A stretch of DNA of 5,579 nt. Source: Betaproteobacteria bacterium. Lineage in GTDB: Bacteria; Pseudomonadota; Gammaproteobacteria; Burkholderiales; Nitrosomonadaceae. This document shows, one piece after another, positions 1 to 5,053 of the stretch. Below the pieces are notes generated by a model. That model was not told the DNA's origin, made no database searches, and saw only the letters and a program-made list of their open reading frames with translations. Made by a program: the position numbers and the translations under genes. The stretch lies in NCBI GenBank assembly GCA_022601315.1, contig JAHZIU010000375.1, forward strand, positions 1-5,579. The letters run 5' to 3'. Position 1 is the stretch's first letter, and every line of letters starts with the position of its first letter.

Positions 1-1
1 C

Positions 2-1312
2 AAGTTGATGCTGGCTGCTGTGGCATTTCTGGGTGCAAACCTATCGTCCTCCACTTTTGCAATTGATCTTCATATTGATCCGCAGATTAAAAATACAAAA
101 ATTATAGCGGCAAATGAAACATCACCTGTCACTGATAACACTGCAATCAAGTTGGGAAAAAATGGTTTGCAAATCGAAACAGCAGATGGCGACTTTAAAT
201 TTAAATTGGGTGGTCGTGTTCATGCAGATGCCTCCACCAGTAGTGATGACAATTTTCTTGACTCTGATGGAAACCAAGTTAATGCGAATAACGGCACAGA
301 ATTACGACGTGGGCGTATAGAGTATATCGGTACTTTCTTTAGAGATTGGATTATCAAGAATCAACTTGAATTTGCAGGCGATGAAATTTCATTGAGAGAC
401 TTATGGCTAAGATATGCTGGCCTGGACTTTGTCGATATTACGGTTGGCGAACAAAAGCAAGCATTCAGTCGGGAATTGCAAGAGAGTTCGAATGACATGT
501 TGTTTATTGAACGCTCGGTAATGAATGTTATTAATGGCGCACTGGTTGATCGTGCAATGGGTGTAAATATTTCAAGTCAGGGAGACATCTGGGCTGGCCA
601 GGTCGGCATTTATGGCGATAGTATCGCCACCAATAAAAGGAAAATTGCTGCGGATGAAGGTTGGTCCGTTAGTTCTCGCTTCTCTTTCACACCCATTGCT
701 GAGAAGAACAAACTCATACACTTAGGCATAGCCGGAAACTACCGTGAGCCAAACGGCCTTGCTAATTCAACACTTCAGCTCGCAAGCCGATCAACGAATA
801 TGTCTAACCTGAGCTTGATTCAATCTACAACAACAGACATCAACAATATTAAGATGCTGGGTTTGGAAGCAAGTGCAATATTGGGTCCTTTCAGTCTTGG
901 CGGTGAATATACCAACACCTGGATCAATCGTAAAAAAGGCGAGTCTAATTTATATTTTAACGGCTGGTATGGAGAAGCCGCATGGACACTTACAGGTGAG
1001 CAACGCAATTATAAAAATGGCCGCTTCTTCAGAGTAAAACCCACTAACAATTTCAATCTCAACAAAAAACGCATAGGTGCATGGGAGCTAGCGGCGCGTT
1101 ATTCTGAAGTCGATCTAAATGATGGCAACTTCAATGGTGGGAAACTAAGCAACCTGACTATCGCATTAAATTGGTATCTTAATGAAAATATCCGGTTGAT
1201 GGCAGGTTACGACAAAGCATTAGATATTACAGATTCACCGCTCACCAATAGTGATGGCAGCAAACCAGACAATCTGGATACTTTTATGTTTCGCGCCCAA
1301 CTGGTCTTTTAA
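2..1312 (+). CDS. OprO/OprP-type outer-membrane porin, 5' end outside the window
   Basis: This is a beta-barrel channel of the phosphate-selective porin O/P family, expected to pass anions or other small solutes across the outer membrane. The reading frame is already open at the left edge. The first visible residues (K-L-M-L-A-A-V-A-F-L-G-A-N) form the hydrophobic core of a signal peptide ending at S-T-F-A before I-D, so the true start most likely lies just upstream; TTG at 5 and ATG at 8 are poor alternatives. Counting from base 5, 435 residues remain, near full length for the family. Family-like segments are K-L-G-G-R-V-H-A-D-A early in the mature protein, E-L-R-R-G-R-I-E-Y-I-G with a following Q-L-E-F-A-G-D, and G-E-Q-K-Q-A-F-S-R-E with the L-F-I-E-R-S block. 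The last strand ends F-R-A-Q-L-V-F; a terminal Phe is the usual outer-membrane assembly signal. Substrate cannot be told from sequence; phosphate is only the family name. No clear hairpin terminator follows; a repeat begins about 20 bases after the stop. Confidence 0.88.
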   Translation, partial: KLMLAAVAFLGANLSSSTFAIDLHIDPQIKNTKIIAANETSPVTDNTAIKLGKNGLQIETADGDFKFKLGGRVHADASTSSDDNFLDSDGNQVNANNGTELRRGRIEYIGTFFRDWIIKNQLEFAGDEISLRDLWLRYAGLDFVDITVGEQKQAFSRELQESSNDMLFIERSVMNVINGALVDRAMGVNISSQGDIWAGQVGIYGDSIATNKRKIAADEGWSVSSRFSFTPIAEKNKLIHLGIAGNYREPNGLANSTLQLASRSTNMSNLSLIQSTTTDINNIKMLGLEASAILGPFSLGGEYTNTWINRKKGESNLYFNGWYGEAAWTLTGEQRNYKNGRFFRVKPTNNFNLNKKRIGAWELAARYSEVDLNDGNFNGGKLSNLTIALNWYLNENIRLMAGYDKALDITDSPLTNSDGSKPDNLDTFMFRAQLVF

Positions 1313-1333
1313 TTGCCAGCTCAGCTCGAATAC

Positions 1334-1503
1334 ACCGATTGCTTTGTATTGACGGACTCAAAGTTGCAAAGATGATTCAAGACAAAGCAAGTTAAAAACC
1401 AGCAAGTGAGCCTTAAGTGCAAGCTGTATTTTCGGAAAAATAACTAAAAACCAATGGAATAACGATTGCAGGCCAAAATCTAACGTACTGGTGCAATATT
1501 CAG
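1334..1503 (+). repeat. Repeat copy A: MITE-like left end plus 123-bp module
   Basis: Two parts are joined here. Positions about 1334-1388 resemble the left end of the MITE-like element at 4700-4760: both carry T-[AG]-TATTGACGG, then a GATGAYTCAAGACAA arm, at roughly 75% identity by hand alignment. Positions 1381-1503 form a module that recurs in inverted orientation at 2757-2879, about 85% identical with one small indel by my alignment. The inner end is GCAATATTCAG, after which A, B and C all diverge, so that is probably the element boundary. It lies between the porin stop codon and the 3' end of the PAS gene on the opposite strand. No protein is encoded. Confidence 0.8.
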
Positions 1504-1504
1504 A

Positions 1505-1975
1505 TTAACCTAACATATCGGGCGTGTAACCGAGCAAATCGACGATCTGTGTGCTGGTTCGTAGGAGTTCAGCCTGCTTACGCTGAGTAATATTTAGATG
1601 AGAGACCACCACATAGTCCTGAGTTTCTTTGAAAGGTGTCACGGTCATCAAGAACCAGCGCTGTTCGGTGGACGAATGGCAGGGGTACTCCAGACTAAAT
1701 TCTTGCTGTTCACCCGCGAGAACGGCGCGGATGCCCCTATATGTCGCGAGCGCCTCATCGGCGCAGTTACCGACAACACTCTTGCAGACTTCAAGATAAT
1801 TTATACCAACACCATCCGCGAGTGACTGGGGACCATTATTCTCAAGTGCAAATTCTTCCCAAGCAGGATTGACCTTCAGGATCACCCCATTCGTATCAAG
1901 CACTGCAATTCGCGACGGCAAGGAATTTATAGCTGACAGACTCAGCAAAGCTAGATCCGTTTCTTGACTAGACAT
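1505..1975 (-). CDS. Single PAS-domain sensor protein, probably 3'-truncated
   Basis: A cytoplasmic 156-residue protein made almost entirely of one PAS sensory domain. The core begins around residue 16 with I-N-S-L-P-S-R-I-A-V-L-D and N-G-V-I, followed by V-N-P-A-W-E-E-F. G-I-N-Y-L-E-V-C lies at 57-64 and E-F-S-L-E-Y-P-C-H-S at 92-101. The domain closes with the PAC-type end H-L-N-I-T-Q-R-K-Q-A-E-L near 126-137. There is no signal peptide or membrane segment. In this family such a domain normally precedes a second PAS, histidine kinase or GGDEF/EAL module; here only about 19 residues follow. The TAA stop lies two bases from the end of repeat A, so the output domain was probably lost. The start is well supported: GAGGG (1983-1987) sits seven bases upstream and an in-frame TGA directly precedes the ATG. 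The start overlaps the end of an upstream minus-strand frame by eight bases. Ligand and output are unknown; the protein may be inactive or act as a free-standing PAS partner. Confidence 0.8.
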   Translation of the reverse strand: MSSQETDLALLSLSAINSLPSRIAVLDTNGVILKVNPAWEEFALENNGPQSLADGVGINYLEVCKSVVGNCADEALATYRGIRAVLAGEQQEFSLEYPCHSSTEQRWFLMTVTPFKETQDYVVVSHLNITQRKQAELLRTSTQIVDLLGYTPDMLG

Positions 1976-2222
1976 TCAGTGTCCCTCGTGCGTACTCCTT
2001 GCGAACAATCATCAAATCCGTTGTAATACTGATTAAACAGTACTCTGCAATTGAACCATTTTTAAACATCGATCCTGGAGCGCTAATATTGAACAATCCT
2101 GTGACCTGTGTAAGATTATTGAAACCCAGTGCTAACCCGTCTCCTAATAAAAACTCATTGGAAGAGCCCGTATCAACACTCTAAAAGTTGGGAAAAAAGG
2201 GTAACAGGAAGCTACCCGCCAT
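1968..2222 (-). pseudogene. Possible small ORF split by an in-frame TAG, upstream of the PAS gene
   Basis: On the minus strand an ATG at 2222-2220 opens a frame of 13 residues (M-A-G-S-F-L-L-P-F-F-P-N-F) that reaches TAG at 2183-2181. It then continues without interruption for 70 residues to a TAG at 1970-1968. The second part contains L-L-G-D-G-L-A-L-G-F-N-N-L-T-Q-V and E-Y-C-L-I-S-I-T-T-D-L-M-I-V-R-K-E-Y and looks protein-like, with mixed hydrophobic and charged residues. It ends in an eight-base overlap with the PAS start (ATGTCTAG), the arrangement of translationally coupled genes. I do not recognise a family. It could be a decayed first gene of a PAS operon, a short gene starting at the internal ATG near residue 38 of the second part, or chance. 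A GCGGGG stretch sits upstream of the first ATG but is a weak ribosome site. A 61-codon frame on the opposite strand overlaps it and looks less protein-like. Confidence 0.3.
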
Positions 2223-2756
2223 AATTTAGCCCCGCAAGCACAATCCTATCGACTTAATACGATCCCCTTATTACTGCTGGTTAATAATCATAAGTAAAAA
2301 GAATGTATTCTTATTTAATTAGACGTAAAACTGTCCTGTTTTTAGTATGCCTCACAACAACCGAAGGAAAAAATGCGACAATCCTGAGAATTTAATTTTC
2401 TCTCACACAAAACTATTGTACGGTTATTCTTACATATAATACTCAATTTTGCGCGAAATTAATATCCATATATCTGTATGCCTTTGAAATCAAGAAAGTA
2501 CCAGATCGAATCAATAACAGTAATTCTAAGTAAAATTTAATCATAGGCTATCAGAAACGTGGTGTTTCCGTCGCGCCATACTTTTCGGCAGTACCTGTAT
2601 TACTTTGGGGATTATCACTCGGTGGAATTCTGAATTCTAGGACGATGCTCAGTTAATAAAAATCATTCATCTTGGCTTACGACACTCGTGAACCGCCTGG
2701 CAATCAATGCTGCAACAATCATTCAGGTTTGTATTGCGCCCCATCGCTGTTCTAGC
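2223..2756. other. AT-rich stretch without a supported gene
   Basis: About 530 bases between the possible split ORF and repeat B. Both strands carry frequent stop codons. The only frame that caught my eye is a 36-codon stretch on + from about 2546 to 2656 containing a hydrophobic run (A-P-Y-F-S-A-V-P-V-L-L-W-G-L), without a start codon or ribosome site. A TATAAT occurs near 2434, but no properly spaced -35 box accompanies it. I see no tRNA, hairpin terminator or riboswitch-like structure. It may be decayed coding sequence or non-functional DNA trapped between repeats A and B. Confidence 0.6.
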
Positions 2757-2889
2757 CTGAATATTGCACCAATACGTTAGATTCTGACCTGTAATTGTTA
2801 TTCCTGTTGGTTTTTAGCAAATTTTTAGAAAATACAGTTTGTACTTACGACTCACTTGCTGGTTTTTAACTTGCCCTGTATTGAATAGA
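2757..2889 (-). repeat. Repeat copy B: inverted partner of copy A
   Basis: Read on the minus strand, positions 2879-2757 match 1381-1503 across the whole module. Shared blocks include CAAGTTAAAAACCAGCAAG, CTAAAAACCAA and GGTGCAATATTCAG; I count roughly 19 differences over 123 positions, one of them an indel. The similarity extends outward for about ten more bases through the arm ATTCAATACA (to about 2889) and then stops, so B lacks the MITE-like left end present at A. With A it forms an inverted pair around a 1.25-kb loop carrying the PAS gene. Confidence 0.82.
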
Positions 2890-2967
2890 ACGCACATGCT
2901 CTCTATGCCGCAGAATAACTGCGTCTCCGCTCGCAAGCACGCTCAATTCAATACAAGGCAGCGTTTA
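2868..2967. repeat. Imperfect palindrome joining repeats B and C
   Basis: The outer arm of copy B (about 2870-2889, reading CTTGCCCTGTATTGAAT on +) faces the opening arm of copy C (about 2944-2965, reading ATTCAATACAAGGCAG). The arms are inverted copies of each other around a spacer of about 55 bases. The spacer has its own small stem, GCAG-AATAA-CTGC. The whole could form a hairpin or cruciform. No coding function is apparent; a 77-codon frame that runs through it on + is repeat-derived. Confidence 0.6.
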
Positions 2968-3000
2968 AATTCCACCAACTGGGGCAATATTCATAATTGG
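2943..3000 (+). repeat. Repeat copy C: shortened version of the A/B module
   Basis: The copy opens with the ATTCAATACAAGGCAGCGTTTAAA arm and closes with ACTGGGGCAATATTCAT. These correspond to the two ends of copy A (ATTCAAGACAAAGCAAGTT at the start, ACTGGTGCAATATTCAG at the end). The roughly 80 bases between the ends in A and B are missing, so C appears to be an internal deletion derivative. It lies in the same orientation as A. This is the least certain of the three copies because only two short blocks match. Confidence 0.55.
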
Positions 3001-3146
3001 GCTAGGAGGCAATTTGCTAAGAATATTTACTCGATTTTGTCTTCGATCTTCAATAACTATAACCAGTTATAAAAACATAACAAAGCTGAACACAAGCTGA
3101 ATGAGGAAATCAGACTCAAAAACAATACGCACTCGGTTCTGAAGAG

Positions 3147-3309
3147 GAGTAAATCACAGGGTACTTCAAAAATTCACATTGCATCCCAACAGTTGCGCAT
3201 AGAAAACATAGCCACTATGAACCAGATGCTACGCTACAAAACTTCTCCAGCGCCTCTCATTATAGGCGAACACAGGCTATTAGAAGTACCCTAAAGGATT
3301 GATTTACTC
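3147..3309. mobile_element. Small non-coding element with double inverted ends (remnant IS or MITE)
   Basis: GAGTAAATCA at 3147-3156 is repeated inverted at 3300-3309, and just inside it GGGTACTTC at 3159-3167 is repeated inverted at 3283-3291. The spacing between outer and inner blocks differs (2 versus 8 bases). The interior is about 115 bases and encodes nothing intact. Its left part (3159-3241) matches 4963-5053, including TTGCATCCCAAC and AACCARATGMTRCGCTRCAAAA. Short identical termini at this scale suit a decayed insertion sequence or a MITE. It begins 30 bases beyond the stop codon of the minus-strand secreted-protein gene. The family is not assignable without a search. Confidence 0.6.
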
Positions 3310-3339
3310 TACTCATGCAATGCCACTTAGACTAGCGTA

Positions 3340-3960
3340 TTAATCCCTGGTCGAACAGAGCACATTTGCTACAGATACAATTGTATTACCGTTAGCATCG
3401 GCGATTTCTGCATCCACTGCATTATTTTGAATAAAATCGGCACTGATTTCTGTTGCACCTTGCGCAACATCATCGGCTGCACTATCAAAATCAAACTCTA
3501 CTTCATCACCGACGGTGGTTTGAATTGAACTAGGTACCGAACCATCTCCCGATGTAACAGTTGCAGAATAATCACCTGGCACCAGGTCTTTTCCATCAAC
3601 CGATATTTTTGAACGATTGGTGCGTTGTTCACAACGTACCAAAATTTTAGCCGCACCAGGCTCAGTATCAACATCATCATCAAAATCGGCAAAATCGGCA
3701 ACTCGCTGACAATGTGCCTGATCCTCAGATTCAGCAGAAATTAATTCATAGTTAAAAGAATTGCCTCTTCTTTCAAGAATGACATCAAAGAACCGGTTAT
3801 TTAAAGTCTCATCATCCGAATTTACAATCTGAACACAAGGTATGATTAATTCGTTTGAAAGAAAATCCGCGCGTGATGCACCACTGATCTTGTCAGCCCA
3901 CACCATGCTACAAAACATATACAAACCTACAATAGCTACAAACCTGGCAAAATTCTTCAT
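3340..3960 (-). CDS. Small secreted acidic protein with four cysteines, function unknown
   Basis: A 206-residue protein with a clear Sec signal peptide: M-K-N-F-A-R, a hydrophobic core, then S-M-V-W-A with likely cleavage before D23. The mature chain is strongly acidic (for example D-F-D-D-D-V-D-T-E near 92-100). It contains four cysteines, at 42, 84, 110 and 202, which could form two disulfides in the periplasm or outside the cell. Two halves are suggested. Residues about 31-110 are rich in beta-strand pattern (L-I-I-P-C-V-Q-I-V, F-F-D-V-I-L-E-R-R-G). Residues about 118-202 run from S-V-D-G-K-D-L through G-D-Y-S-A-T-V and E-V-E-F-D-F-D-S to G-N-T-I-V and the last cysteine. I recall similar small secreted proteins in ammonia-oxidising bacteria but cannot name a family. 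The start is supported by AAGGA (3968-3972) six bases upstream. It is transcribed divergently from the TerB-like gene. No catalytic motif is visible; a binding or surface role is a guess. Confidence 0.8.
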   Translation of the reverse strand: MKNFARFVAIVGLYMFCSMVWADKISGASRADFLSNELIIPCVQIVNSDDETLNNRFFDVILERRGNSFNYELISAESEDQAHCQRVADFADFDDDVDTEPGAAKILVRCEQRTNRSKISVDGKDLVPGDYSATVTSGDGSVPSSIQTTVGDEVEFDFDSAADDVAQGATEISADFIQNNAVDAEIADANGNTIVSVANVLCSTRD

Positions 3961-4214
3961 TTAACATCCTTTTTAATTAGAAATTACTAATCTTGCATCT
4001 TAACAATTTGTAATACAACAACATTCTAACGCATTAGCTTAAGTGATCCCAAGTATTTAATTGTCAGCACACAACATCAAAAACTTTTCTACTACTATTT
4101 ACATTGTCATCATTTAAATTTTCTAAAAAAATTGTTCAAGCTGTTTCAGCTAATTAAGCCTAACCTCTCAATTCCTAAGTATAATATTGGGTAATCTCGT
4201 TAAAGAATTTCAAT
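3961..4214. promoter_or_regulatory. Divergent intergenic region between the secreted-protein and TerB-like genes
   Basis: This 254-base AT-rich region must hold the start signals of both flanking genes. On + there is a perfect TATAAT (4180-4185). Reading toward the minus-strand gene, CTGACAATTAA near 4055-4065 resembles a -35 region, but no convincing -10 follows at 17 bases. The secreted-protein gene has its ribosome site at 3968-3972. I found no obvious operator dyad or riboswitch. Confidence 0.5.
4180..4185 (+). promoter_or_regulatory. Candidate -10 box for the TerB-like gene
   Basis: TATAAT matches the sigma-70 consensus exactly and lies 29 bases before the ATG at 4215, leaving a short leader. 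No good -35 hexamer sits 16-18 bases upstream (TTAAGC is too far away at 20), and there is no extended TGn motif. The promoter may be weak or activator-dependent, or the match may be chance in AT-rich DNA. Confidence 0.4.
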
Positions 4215-4685
4215 ATGTTAAAAACATTTAAAGAATTTGTAAAAGAACACTTTACTGACAGCGATGCCTTATCTAAACCGGACTCACATGATATTGCATT
4301 GGCTGCCGCCACCCTAATGTTTGAAGTAGTCAAATCAGATAGTGACATTCACTTATTTGAGAATCAGCAAATGGCTGAACAACTGCGCAAGCAATTCGAT
4401 TTATCGAATGAGGAAATAGCTGAACTGGTCACTTTAGCCGAAAATGCTTCAGATGCATCAGTTAGTTTGCACGGCTTTACACGTCAATTATGTGACACTT
4501 GGGATAATTTACAACGTTGCGAGTTGATTGAAGATCTCTGGTTAATTGCGCTCGCGGATGGAAAGATTGATGCACATGAACGGCATATTATTCGAAAAAT
4601 TGCCGCGCTTTTATATTTAACGGACAGACAAATTGCACTGGCCAAAGAAGCAGCCAAATCGCGCAACAATAGACTCGGTCATTAA
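4215..4685 (+). CDS. TerB-like (tellurite-resistance TerB family) alpha-helical protein
   Basis: A 156-residue, probably cytoplasmic protein. It shows the TerB pattern of two related helical halves. In the first, A-L-A-A-A-T-L-M-F-E-V-V is followed by an acidic turn S-D-S-D-I-H-L-F-E (41-49). In the second, E-D-L-W-L-I-A-L is followed by A-D-G-K-I-D-A-H-E (114-122) and then I-I-R-K-I-A-A-L-L. In the family, these acidic turns bind a divalent metal. Small stand-alone TerB-like proteins are common in proteobacteria and are mostly of unknown role; linkage to tellurite resistance should not be assumed because no other ter gene is present. There is no signal peptide or membrane segment. The ATG is preceded by a weak AAAGA about nine bases upstream and by TATAAT at 4180. 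The stop is 10 bases from a MITE-like element whose hairpins may end the transcript. Confidence 0.82.
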   Translation: MLKTFKEFVKEHFTDSDALSKPDSHDIALAAATLMFEVVKSDSDIHLFENQQMAEQLRKQFDLSNEEIAELVTLAENASDASVSLHGFTRQLCDTWDNLQRCELIEDLWLIALADGKIDAHERHIIRKIAALLYLTDRQIALAKEAAKSRNNRLGH

Positions 4686-4730
4686 ACAACTTGGGCTAGT
4701 ACTCCATCTACTTTATATTGACGGGTTCAG

Positions 4731-4825
4731 AGCTGCCCAGATGACTCAAGACAAGGCGTGGTCTGCGGTAAATGGTCAGCCATTTTTAAAGACCACAACG
4801 CAGTATTGGATCATCTGGGCAGCTC
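4731..4825. repeat. First internal hairpin of the MITE-like element (two module arms)
   Basis: AGCTGCCCAGATGACT on the left pairs with its inverse at the right end. The stem continues through CAAGACAAGGCG against the inverse of CGCAGTATTGG with some mispairs, and the tip is AAATGG-TCAG-CCATTT. Both arms match the opening arm of repeats A, B and C (consensus near GATGAYTCAAKACAAGGC), which ties this element to the repeats around the PAS gene. Confidence 0.7.
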
Positions 4826-4832
4826 CCTTTGG

Positions 4833-4930
4833 GCGACCCGGGAAGTGCTTGCCCGCTGTGTTACACCTCTTGAAAAGGGCTAGCCATTCCCGGCGAGGCG
4901 TGCCTTTCGGTCAACCACTTCCCGGGTCGC
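4833..4930. repeat. Second internal hairpin of the MITE-like element
   Basis: A perfect 15-base inverted pair, GCGACCCGGGAAGTG at 4833-4847 and its complement at 4916-4930, encloses about 68 bases that contain a GGCTAGCC palindrome. The stem abuts the right terminal repeat, sharing its boundary base. The GC content here is clearly higher than in the surrounding DNA. No U-run follows on either side, so a classical intrinsic terminator is not shown. Confidence 0.65.
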
Positions 4931-4962
4931 TGAACCCGTCAATATAAAGTAGATGGAGCACT

Positions 4963-5053
4963 AGGCACCTCTGAAAATCCAGATTGCATCCCAACTGCTG
5001 CGTCACGCAAGAAATTTATTGATTACATATCAACCAAATGATGCGCTGCAAAA
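4963..5053. repeat. IS-end-like repeat overlapping the hydrolase start
   Basis: The segment opens GGCACCTCTGAAAATCC and contains TTGCATCCCAAC and AACCAAATGATGCGCTGCAAAA. It matches 3159-3241 at both ends (about 80% by hand), with a less conserved middle and a few bases of length difference. On the minus strand the far end reads L-Q-R-I-I-W-L-I-C-N-Q then stop, and the other copy reads L-*-R-S-I-W-F-I in the same place. This suggests the repeat derives from the 3' tail of a transposase gene plus the terminal inverted repeat. That origin is inferred. The right boundary falls inside the first five codons of the hydrolase gene. Confidence 0.55.

Larger units (their letters stand above)
4696..4964. 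mobile_element. MITE-like element with 35-bp inverted ends and CTAG flanks
   Basis: Positions 4696-4730 and 4930-4964 are inverted copies with one mismatch in 35. Each outer edge is CTAG, so the element is either 269 bp including CTAG or 261 bp (4700-4960) flanked by a four-base CTAG target duplication. The interior has two further stems. In the first, 4730-4746 pairs with 4809-4825 (16 of 17), with nested TGGTCT/AGACCA and AAATGG-TCAG-CCATTT. In the second, 4833-4847 pairs perfectly with 4916-4930. There is no transposase, so it would have to be moved by an enzyme encoded elsewhere; the CTAG flank resembles the CTAR-type target of IS5-family elements. A 104-codon frame crosses it on + but overlaps the TerB-like gene and is repeat-derived. 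The inverted arms and GC-rich stems could also act as a two-way terminator. Confidence 0.88.

Noticed and set aside
1313..1345. Intrinsic terminator after the porin gene
   Set aside because: AGCTCAGCT is the only small dyad; there is no stable stem followed by a T-run.
1999..2184. 61-codon frame on + upstream of the PAS gene
   Set aside because: It lies antisense to a more protein-like minus-strand frame and has no family resemblance; AAGGAG-like bases nearby are on the opposite strand.
2414..2440. TTGTAC followed by TATAAT as a promoter
   Set aside because: The spacing is about 13 bases instead of 16-18 and no supported gene lies downstream on that strand.
2546..2656. 36-codon + frame with a membrane-like hydrophobic run
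   Set aside because: No start codon or ribosome site, stops shortly on both sides, and too short to support; at most a decayed fragment.
2839..3072. 77-codon frame on + across repeats B and C
   Set aside because: Largely made of repeat DNA, with no ribosome site and an unconvincing translation rich in scattered Cys, Asn and Arg.
4633..4947. 104-codon frame on + running from the TerB-like 3' end through the MITE-like element
   Set aside because: It overlaps the TerB-like gene in another frame, and most of its length is inverted-repeat DNA whose translation has no protein-like pattern.
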